Shown here piece by piece: positions 44,486-51,363 of a DNA stretch of 64,000 bases (position 1 is its first letter; every line of letters starts with the position of its first letter). The position numbers and the translations under genes are program-made. Source of the stretch: Pseudomonas canadensis (GTDB taxonomy: Bacteria; Pseudomonadota; Gammaproteobacteria; Pseudomonadales; Pseudomonadaceae); the NCBI RefSeq assembly GCF_000503215.1, contig NZ_KI628540.1:5030-69029 (forward strand), read 5' to 3'. The notes below the pieces were generated by a model, which worked only from the letters and a program-made list of their open reading frames with translations, had not been told where the DNA came from and searched no databases.

Positions 44486-45211
44486 ATGAAGAAGTTGATT
44501 ATTACCGGAGCGGCCAACGGGATTGGCCGGGCCACTGTGGAACTGGCGATTCTACAGGGTTATTTTGTTATCGGCGCGGATAAGGATGCCGAGGGCTTGA
44601 AAGTACTGCAAGGTCTCTATGGCGCTGATGTGTTCGAGGCGCACATTGCCGACTTTTCGGATATGACCGTTATCAAGGGGTTCATTCCACGACTCTATGA
44701 GCGCCATGCAAGTATTTATGGTTTGGTGAATAACGCCGGTATTTATCACGGTAAAAGTGTCTATGCCTACTCCGATGAGCAGATAGACGAGATCCTCACC
44801 GTCAACCTCAAGGCGCTGGTCTATCTCTCCAAAGACTTCGCCGAACGGGAAATGCCGCACGAAGCCCAGCGCAGCATTGTCAACATCGCTTCGGTGGCCG
44901 GTGAAGTGGGCAGTTGCGACGCGCTCTACGGCGCCACGAAGGCGGCAGTGATCGGCCTGAGCAAGGCCAACGCCTGGAACTTCGCGCCGTTCGTGCGGGT
45001 AAATGTGGTGTCCCCGGCGCTGATCCATGAAACCGCCATCTACGGCACCATCCCCGAATACCGACGTGCCGAGTACGCCCGCCAGGAAGTCCTCAAGGAC
45101 CCCATCCTGCCTGGTGGCGTGGCTGAGGTTATCTTGCTGTTGTTGGGCGATGCGATGCGTCACATCACCGGAAGGGTCATCCCGGTGGACAACGGAGCCT
45201 ACCCGCGATGA
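44486..45211 (+). CDS. Short-chain dehydrogenase of orphan biosynthetic operon
   Basis: A 241-residue classical SDR. The cofactor motif is ITGAANGIGRATVEL, the NNAG motif LVNNAGIYHG, the catalytic Ser is in IASVAGEVGSCDALYGATKAA, which also holds the YxxxK pair. The C-terminus VIPVDNGAYPR replaces the usual DGG. ATG at 44486 follows the sulfotransferase stop by 10 bases. The substrate is presumably a hydroxyl or ketone of the pathway intermediate. Confidence 0.88.
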   Translation: MKKLIITGAANGIGRATVELAILQGYFVIGADKDAEGLKVLQGLYGADVFEAHIADFSDMTVIKGFIPRLYERHASIYGLVNNAGIYHGKSVYAYSDEQIDEILTVNLKALVYLSKDFAEREMPHEAQRSIVNIASVAGEVGSCDALYGATKAAVIGLSKANAWNFAPFVRVNVVSPALIHETAIYGTIPEYRRAEYARQEVLKDPILPGGVAEVILLLLGDAMRHITGRVIPVDNGAYPR

Positions 45212-46344
45212 GTCTTCCGGTGCGCAAGAAAAAGCTGTTGCTGGTGGGCGCCGGCAACCTGTGCCTGCAGATACTCAAGATTCTGGGACCGAAAAACGCG
45301 TTCGACTTTGTGGTGCTGGGGCGCAATGAAGAAGCCACGATCCGCTTGTGCAATCTGGTGGCGTTGTCGTGTGCGCAGTTGGGCCAGTTTATCGACATCA
45401 AGCCCGTCGTTGCCGACCTGACGGATGTCGGCAAGGTCACGCAGCTGCTGCGTGAAGAAGCCCCGGATATGCTGGTGAACTGTGCGTCGCTGCAGTCATG
45501 GCGGGTGATCACCGGGCTGCCCAAGCTGTCGTTCGAAAAGCTCGACCAGGCCCAGTTCGGCCCCTGGCTGCCCATGCACCTGACGTTGATGCATTGCCTG
45601 ATGCAGGCGGTAAAAGCCTCCGGCATCAGCACCAAAACCGTGAATGCGGCGTTCCCCGATGCGGTCAACCCGATCCTGGCGCGCATCGGCCTGGCGCCGG
45701 ACATTGGCGTCGGTAATGTGGCCAACCTGATTCCGGCTGTACGTTTTTCCATTGCACGGTTGCTCGAATGTGCACCCGCTGATGTGCACGTGCAGCTGTA
45801 TGCCCAGCATTACTTCAGCCACTACGTGCCGCGCGGTGGTTTACCGCCGCGTGCCAATTACCGCTTGTTGTATGAAGTGCGCGATCGACCGGAAGTGGGG
45901 CGCCTGCCGGCCGAGGCGATTTTCTCGACGGTGAAATCCGAGTTCCGTCGCCTGGGCGGGGTGGATGGGCAGTTCCTCACCGCGTGCTCTGCGGTCACAG
46001 TCATCGAAGGGCTGTTTTCGCCCGTGCCGGTCCTGGTGCATGCGCCGGGGCCTCTTGGGCTTCCGGGCGGGTATCCGGTGTGGCTGCACGATGGGCGGAT
46101 CCAGGTGCAGTTCTCCAACGCGTGCCCACAGGACGAGGCGGTACGCATCAATAGCATCTGCCAAAGCCAGGATGGCATTGATGAAATCCATTGCGATGGT
46201 TCGGTCACTTACAACCCGCAGTGCATGGCCGTCATGCAATCGATGCTGGGGTATTCCAAGAACACCATGGCCATCGAGCAGTCCGCCGAATTTGCCCGCG
46301 AGCTGGCGAGCAAATACCTGTCCTTCAAGAATTCAACCTGGTAG
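45208..46344 (+). CDS. Saccharopine-dehydrogenase-like NAD(P)-binding protein of orphan operon
   Basis: A 378-residue protein. The N-terminal Rossmann domain starts KKKLLLVGAGNLCLQILKIL and continues with FVVLGRNEEATIRL and PDMLVNCASLQ, the pattern of the saccharopine dehydrogenase / NADP-binding family. The middle and C-terminal parts do not resemble a family I can name. Members reduce imines or ketones or form C-N bonds, so it may join or reduce an amine in the pathway. It overlaps the SDR stop (ATGA). Confidence 0.7.
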   Translation: MSLPVRKKKLLLVGAGNLCLQILKILGPKNAFDFVVLGRNEEATIRLCNLVALSCAQLGQFIDIKPVVADLTDVGKVTQLLREEAPDMLVNCASLQSWRVITGLPKLSFEKLDQAQFGPWLPMHLTLMHCLMQAVKASGISTKTVNAAFPDAVNPILARIGLAPDIGVGNVANLIPAVRFSIARLLECAPADVHVQLYAQHYFSHYVPRGGLPPRANYRLLYEVRDRPEVGRLPAEAIFSTVKSEFRRLGGVDGQFLTACSAVTVIEGLFSPVPVLVHAPGPLGLPGGYPVWLHDGRIQVQFSNACPQDEAVRINSICQSQDGIDEIHCDGSVTYNPQCMAVMQSMLGYSKNTMAIEQSAEFARELASKYLSFKNSTW

Positions 46345-46351
46345 GTGTGTG

Positions 46352-47122
46352 ATGAATCAAGTTTTCAGAAACAAGCACAGCGAAGTTGCCAGTTATGCCA
46401 CGCAGTACTCTCCGGATTTCGTCGAGCGTTGGGATGAGTTGATCGATTGGAATAAACGCAAGGCCGGGGAGGACGGGTTCTTCGAAAACCTGCTGCGTAG
46501 CCACGGTGTGCACTCGGTGATCGACGTGTCGACGGGCAGCGGTTTCCATGCCGTCCAGCTTAAGCAGGCGGGGTTCGAAGTGGTGGCCACGGACGGCAGT
46601 AGCACCATGTTGACCAAGGCGCGGGCGAACTTTCGCAAGCATGGCCTGGACATTCAGTCCCATTACCGAGACTGGCATTCACTGGACTCCCAGGAGCTTG
46701 GCCAGTTCGATGCTGTGGTGTGCCTGGGCAGCTCGTTGTGTCATGTCTTTGCCGCCCACGATCGGTTGCGGGTGCTGGCGAAATTCCGCTCCTTGCTCAA
46801 GCCGGGTGGCTTGCTGATTGTGGATCAGCGTAATTTTTTCGCCATTCGTGCCGGCAAGTACAAGGCCAGCGGAAATTACTACTACTGCGGTACGAATGCG
46901 TCGGTCAGTCTGGGGGAGGTCAATGAGCGTCTGTGTGAGTTCATCTATTCCTTTGATAACGCAGAACAGTACCGGTTGCAGGTCTATCCCCTGTTGCCGG
47001 GTGAATTGAAGGGAGAAGTGCTCAAGTCCGGGTTCACTGACCATGAGAGTTACGGCGACTTCAAGGATGACTACGACATGATGGATTGTGATTTCGTCAT
47101 CCACACGGCGCGCGCCGAATAA
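46352..47122 (+). CDS. SAM-dependent methyltransferase resembling glycine N-methyltransferase
   Basis: A 256-residue class I methyltransferase. Motif I is VIDVSTGSGFHAVQLKQAGFEV, motif II/post-I the acidic VATDGSS, and motif IV QFDAVVCLGSSLCHVF. The opening ERWDELIDWNKRKAGEDGFFENLL and the GNYYYCG and DQRNF segments are typical of glycine/sarcosine N-methyltransferases. N-methylation of an amine or amino acid is therefore the likely activity. Start ATG at 46352 is 7 bases after the previous stop. Confidence 0.82.
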   Translation: MNQVFRNKHSEVASYATQYSPDFVERWDELIDWNKRKAGEDGFFENLLRSHGVHSVIDVSTGSGFHAVQLKQAGFEVVATDGSSTMLTKARANFRKHGLDIQSHYRDWHSLDSQELGQFDAVVCLGSSLCHVFAAHDRLRVLAKFRSLLKPGGLLIVDQRNFFAIRAGKYKASGNYYYCGTNASVSLGEVNERLCEFIYSFDNAEQYRLQVYPLLPGELKGEVLKSGFTDHESYGDFKDDYDMMDCDFVIHTARAE

Positions 47123-47132
47123 GGAGGGCTTG

Positions 47133-48362
47133 ATGAGCACACTCGTACAGAGCAATGCCCGGCCCTTGGACAGCGTCGTATTGGCGGTGGTCCTTACCGG
47201 GTTCGTGGCCAGCACTTATGGCTTTGGCGTCTACCTGTTCGCCAACCTGGTGGTGGACATGCGCCGCGACATCGGTTTCGACTACACCACGGTGGGCCTG
47301 ATCACCGGCGGCGCGCAGATTGGCTTCCTGCTGTTTTCATCGGTTACAAGCTATATCAGCCGGTTTTTCGAGGGCTGGAAGATCAGCCTGGTATCGACGG
47401 TGATGACGTCCCTGGCACTGCTGGGGTTGAGCGTCAGTCACAGCGTCTGGTTGTCGGGGGCGTTGTTGATCCTGCTCGGTGGCTGTTCCGCCTCGGTGTA
47501 CATCCCGTTGGCGGAGATCGTCACCAAAGGCTTCAGCCCGGGAAATCGCTCCCGCGTCATGGGGCTGATTTCCAGCGGCACCAGCTACGGCGTATTCATC
47601 AACGGTTTGCTGGTGTCGTTCCTGACATTGAATGGTGGCTGGCGCTCGATCTGGCTCACCGCGGGCCTGATCTCGGTGGTCCTGTGCGTGGTGGCCTGGT
47701 TTCTGTTACGCAACCTCGCAGCGAGCCAGGACACCGGGTTTTCCGGGGAGCGCGCCACCGCCTTCGACAGTCGGCAGCCCTGGCTCAGTCGTTCGTTGTA
47801 CCTGACCTGGGCCATCGCCTTTCTCAATGGCATGGCGTTGTTGCCGTTCCAGACTTACCTGGCGCCGTTCCTGCGTGATGAGTTGGGTGTGTCGGTACAG
47901 GACACCGGGTTTATCTGGACCACCATCGGTGCGGTGGGCATGGCGTCGGGCTTCCTGGTGGGGTGGATTGCCGACAAGGTGGGCGTACGTGCGTCGTTGG
48001 CGATGTGTTTCCTGAGCGCGGGGCTGGCTGCCACCTTGGTGTTCAGTTTCAACAGCCTGCCGTTGTTCTACCTGGCGGCGTTTCTGTTTGCGCTGGCGTT
48101 TTATCCTATCTTCGGGCTCGTCCCCAGTTACATCGGGCAAATCGTGCCTGTCAGCCGCCTGACCCAGGCCTTCGGTATTGCCAACGTGCTGATCGGCTTG
48201 GGCGGCGTGTGCGGTAATTTCCTGGGCGGGTTCTCCAAGGATTTGACCGGGTCCTTCTCGACGGTCTACTGGGTGGTGGCACTGTTGCTGTTCGTGCAAT
48301 GCGTGATGGTGTTCCTGTTGGGTAAACAGCCTGTTTCGGTGAAGGAGAGCGAGCAGCCATGA
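47133..48362 (+). CDS. MFS transporter of orphan biosynthetic operon
   Basis: A 409-residue major-facilitator protein with twelve predicted membrane segments. The family loop between segments 2 and 3 is weak (SYISRFFEGWK), and the corresponding loop in the second half is GWIADKVGVRASL. The ATG at 47133 has AAGGAGGGCTTG upstream. Its place in the operon suggests export of the product or import of a precursor; export is favoured by context only. Confidence 0.88.
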   Translation: MSTLVQSNARPLDSVVLAVVLTGFVASTYGFGVYLFANLVVDMRRDIGFDYTTVGLITGGAQIGFLLFSSVTSYISRFFEGWKISLVSTVMTSLALLGLSVSHSVWLSGALLILLGGCSASVYIPLAEIVTKGFSPGNRSRVMGLISSGTSYGVFINGLLVSFLTLNGGWRSIWLTAGLISVVLCVVAWFLLRNLAASQDTGFSGERATAFDSRQPWLSRSLYLTWAIAFLNGMALLPFQTYLAPFLRDELGVSVQDTGFIWTTIGAVGMASGFLVGWIADKVGVRASLAMCFLSAGLAATLVFSFNSLPLFYLAAFLFALAFYPIFGLVPSYIGQIVPVSRLTQAFGIANVLIGLGGVCGNFLGGFSKDLTGSFSTVYWVVALLLFVQCVMVFLLGKQPVSVKESEQP

Positions 48363-48961
48363 GTTATTTTCCAGACACGCCGCACCGGAACCTGCACGCG
48401 TTTGCGTTCAGTCACCGCTCTGGCATGAAACACAACCCCGTGGTCATCTGGATGACCGGGCTCTCCGCGTCCGGCAAGTCGACCATTGCCGATGCGTTGG
48501 ACAATGCCCTGCAGGAACAGGGCCGGATCACTGCGATCATCGACGGCGACTCGGTACGTGGCGGGCTGTGCCGAGACCTGGGTTTTACCGACAGCGACCG
48601 CGACGAGAATATCCGGCGTGTCGCCGAGGTGGCGCGGCTGATGCTGGAGGCGGGGCTGATCGTGATCGTGGCGCTGATTTCACCCTCGTCGGCGAGCCGG
48701 CACTACGCGCGCTCGATCATCGGCAATGAGTGCTTTGTTGAAGTGCATGTGGACGCGCCGTTGGAAACCGCCGAGCAACGTGATCCAAAGGGCCTTTATA
48801 AAAAAGCCCGAGCGGGCTTGATCAAGAACTTTACCGGTATCGACTCCAATTACGATGTACCGGTATTTCCGGAAGTGCACTTGGACACCCAGGCGCTTTC
48901 AGTGGAACAGTCGGTTGCGACGATTCTTGATTGGCTTGCGCATAACGACGTTCGCACTTAG
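48359..48961 (+). CDS. cysC: Adenylylsulfate (APS) kinase of orphan biosynthetic operon
   Basis: A 200-residue APS kinase that phosphorylates APS to PAPS, the sulfate donor. The P-loop is GLSASGKST (Lys40), followed by IIDGDSVRGGLCRDLGFTDSDRDENIRRVAEVA, the substrate-binding block. The lid region reads RDPKGLYKKARAGLIKNFTGIDSNYDVP, a near-canonical match. It overlaps the MFS stop (ATGA) and ends the operon. A dedicated PAPS source beside a sulfotransferase is the key clue for a sulfated product; APS itself would come from ATP sulfurylase elsewhere. Confidence 0.93.
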   Translation: MSYFPDTPHRNLHAFAFSHRSGMKHNPVVIWMTGLSASGKSTIADALDNALQEQGRITAIIDGDSVRGGLCRDLGFTDSDRDENIRRVAEVARLMLEAGLIVIVALISPSSASRHYARSIIGNECFVEVHVDAPLETAEQRDPKGLYKKARAGLIKNFTGIDSNYDVPVFPEVHLDTQALSVEQSVATILDWLAHNDVRT

Positions 48962-49057
48962 CCGTCTGTCTTTGCGCGGGGATGACACGCTTTGCACGCT
49001 GAAAAAACAAGGTAATCTGCGCCATCGCAGGGAGAACGCGTTTTTTCAGGAGTAGGC

Positions 49058-49702
49058 ATGACACATTTCACGGGCACTGCAAAATCGATCCGTCTGATTG
49101 GTGGAGCCTGTGTGTTGGACTTTATCAATACCACCAATGGGCGTCGCCCTGGCACTTCGCTCAAGGTCATAGAGGAGCGACTCACCAGCTTTCAGTTCTT
49201 CTTCGAGTGGGCATTACATGCGTCGTTGATCTCGGCCCGAGAGTTTGACGACTATAAACCGATGGTGTTTGCGTCATCCATGGCCTACCAGCCGGACCTG
49301 GACGCGATCATTGCATTCAGGGAGTGCCTGTACGCGGTGTTTTATCCCTTGTCGTTACAGGAGCCCGCGCCCGATGACGCTTTGCAGCATGTAAACCAGA
49401 TGTTCCAGCAGGGCGTTGCCTGGCGGGTGCTCCGTTCCGTGGAGGGCAAACCTGCCTGGGCGTGGAAACCCTGCACCACGGCGCAGGAGCTGACCGCCAT
49501 GGTGCTCGGGCGCTTGGCCATCGAGGCCACGCAGTTACTGGTCTCTGGTGATCTGCACGCATTGCGCATTTGCGGCGCAGCTGACTGCGATTGGGTGTTC
49601 TTCGATATCTCCAAGAACAAGCAGCGCAAATGGTGCCAGATGAGCGTGTGCGGCAGTCGAGAAAAGCTCAGCCGACTCAAGCAGGTGACCAGCACTCATT
49701 AG
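49058..49702 (+). CDS. ABATE/CGNR zinc-finger putative regulator
   Basis: A 214-residue protein. The N-terminal ABATE domain (predicted stress-responsive) contains GGACVLDFINTTNGRRPGTSLKVIEE. The C-terminal CGNR zinc finger reads RICGAADCDWVFFDISKN and WCQMSVCGSREK, giving four cysteines, with CGSR in place of CGNR. Such proteins bind DNA and usually regulate neighbouring genes. It starts 96 bases after the APS kinase stop with its own ribosome-binding site (AGGAGTAGGC), so it may regulate the operon. That is inference. Confidence 0.85.
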   Translation: MTHFTGTAKSIRLIGGACVLDFINTTNGRRPGTSLKVIEERLTSFQFFFEWALHASLISAREFDDYKPMVFASSMAYQPDLDAIIAFRECLYAVFYPLSLQEPAPDDALQHVNQMFQQGVAWRVLRSVEGKPAWAWKPCTTAQELTAMVLGRLAIEATQLLVSGDLHALRICGAADCDWVFFDISKNKQRKWCQMSVCGSREKLSRLKQVTSTH

Positions 49703-49738
49703 TTCGAGGTCATCCGGCGGGTAGCAATTGCCCCGCTT

Positions 49739-49757
49739 AATAGGAAGCATTACTATT
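49739..49757 (+). promoter_or_regulatory. Fur-box-like site before fecI
   Basis: AATAGGAAGCATTACTATT is a 19-bp dyad with exact outer arms (AATAG/CTATT) and a GCATTA centre, about 28 bases before the sigma-factor gene. It fits the Fur consensus moderately. Confidence 0.5.
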
Positions 49758-49785
49758 CACGCCCCGCCTCTCCAGTGCACCCGCG

Positions 49786-50286
49786 ATGATCCCTCAGCCG
49801 CCCCGCAGAACAGGCTTTTTCGAACATTACGAAGAGTTGATCGGAACCTGGACGCGCCGCCTGAGAAACCGTCAGCAGGCCGAAGACCTGGCCCATGACA
49901 CCTTTTTGCGGGTGCTGGAGTCAACCTCCTCCGAGGTTGAGCAACCGCGCGCCTATCTGCATCAGACTGCGCGCAATATCGCAGTGGATGCCTATCGACG
50001 CGAAGACCGTCGCGAGGCCATCACGCTGGAAGCCTTTGATCAGCGCTCGCCCCACAGCGGCGACCCGGAGCATTTCATGCACGCGATCCAGTTGGCGGAC
50101 TCAATCGAGCGGGCCTTGGCTGAGCTGCCGCTCAACTGCCGCAATATTTTCATCTGGCAAAAGATCGAAGGCCTGACGCAGCAGGAAATCGCCGAACGCC
50201 TGGGGCTGTCTAAAAACATGGTGGAAAAGTATATGATCCGCACCCTGCGGCATCTGCGCGACCGCCTGGACGCGATGGCGCCATGA
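49786..50286 (+). CDS. fecI: FecI-type ECF sigma factor
   Basis: A 166-residue ECF sigma factor. Region 2 is QQAEDLAHDTFLRVLES with RAYLHQTARNIAVDAYRREDRRE, and region 4 is IEGLTQQEIAERLGLSKNMVEKYMIRTL. Its stop overlaps the fecR start (ATGA). With fecR and a FecA-like receptor downstream, the set matches the ferric-citrate surface-signalling system. Confidence 0.92.
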   Translation: MIPQPPRRTGFFEHYEELIGTWTRRLRNRQQAEDLAHDTFLRVLESTSSEVEQPRAYLHQTARNIAVDAYRREDRREAITLEAFDQRSPHSGDPEHFMHAIQLADSIERALAELPLNCRNIFIWQKIEGLTQQEIAERLGLSKNMVEKYMIRTLRHLRDRLDAMAP

Positions 50287-51266
50287 CTGCCCGCTTTGAA
50301 ACAGGATCTTCCATGATGGATAACCGTGCCCGAGACGAAGCCGCGCAATGGTTTGTGCGCCTGCAAGACGCCCAATTGAGCGCTGCCGATCGCCAACGCT
50401 TTGATGCATGGTGCAACGAGCATCCCGATCACCGTTATGAATTCGATGTGTTGCAAGGCCTGTGGAGCGCCACCGACTTGCTACCCAAGGCGCGTTTGCA
50501 GGCGTTGTGTGAGACCCCGGTGGAGCGGCCCAAGCGCCGCGCCGTGTTGCGTTATGCGGTCGCCGCCAGTGTGGTCGCCGTCGCTGTGGGTTTGGGCCTG
50601 TTCAGCGGGCTCGATCATCCCAAACCCTACAGTGCCGAGTTCAGCACGCGCCTGGGTGAACATCGCCAGGTGGCCTTGCCCGACGGTTCGGTGATGGACC
50701 TCAACAGCCGCAGCGTGGTCGCGGTGCATTTTGAAAAAGGCCGGCGTGGCGTGGAACTCAAGCAGGGCGAGGCGATGTTCAGCGTCGAGCATGACACCAG
50801 TCGACCCTTTGTGGTGGCCGCCGGGGCAGGGCAGGTGACGGTGACCGGCACGCGCTTTGATGTGCGTCGTGATGAAGACCAGACTCGCGTGATGGTCGAG
50901 GCCGGGACCGTAAAGGTGCAAGGGCACTCAGCGGACACGGTGGTGACGCTGACGGCAGGCCTGGGTACCCACGTCGACAACAAAGGGTCGGTGGCAGCGG
51001 CCTACGCCGTGAACACCGAGGAATTGACCGCCTGGCGCACGGGCAAGCTGGTCTTCAACAACGCTTCGCTTGGCGAAGTGGCGCGCGAGGTTTCGCGTTA
51101 TCGCGAGCAACCGCTGCGGGTCAGTACGCCTGCGGTGGGTAGCCTGCGCCTGACCAGCGTGTTCAAGGCCAACGACACCGACGCCTTGCTCAAGGCCTTG
51201 CCGCATATACTGCCGGTGGCCTTGCGTACCTTGCCGGACGGCAGCCAGGAAATTATTTCACGCTGA
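50283..51266 (+). CDS. fecR: FecR-type anti-sigma / sigma regulator
   Basis: A 327-residue inner-membrane regulator. The N-terminal DUF4880 segment is DEAAQWFVRLQDAQLSAADRQRFDAWCNEHPDHRYEFDVLQ. The membrane segment is AVAASVVAVAVGLGLFSGL (about residues 91-110). The FecR domain runs from TRLGEHRQVALPDGSVMDLNSRSVVAV to the C-terminal STN-like LRVSTPAVGSLRLTSVFKANDTDALLKAL. Starts 10 or 11 codons downstream (50313, 50316) are alternatives with a better ribosome-binding site; the ATGA overlap favours 50283. Confidence 0.9.
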   Translation: MTARFETGSSMMDNRARDEAAQWFVRLQDAQLSAADRQRFDAWCNEHPDHRYEFDVLQGLWSATDLLPKARLQALCETPVERPKRRAVLRYAVAASVVAVAVGLGLFSGLDHPKPYSAEFSTRLGEHRQVALPDGSVMDLNSRSVVAVHFEKGRRGVELKQGEAMFSVEHDTSRPFVVAAGAGQVTVTGTRFDVRRDEDQTRVMVEAGTVKVQGHSADTVVTLTAGLGTHVDNKGSVAAAYAVNTEELTAWRTGKLVFNNASLGEVAREVSRYREQPLRVSTPAVGSLRLTSVFKANDTDALLKALPHILPVALRTLPDGSQEIISR

Positions 51267-51363
51267 CATTCAGGTTATTTTCGAGTTCTTCGTCTTCTCC
51301 TGCATCTGCAACTGGTTTGCATTAACAGCCGCATACTCTTGCGATCACAGGACTAGGTTCGAC

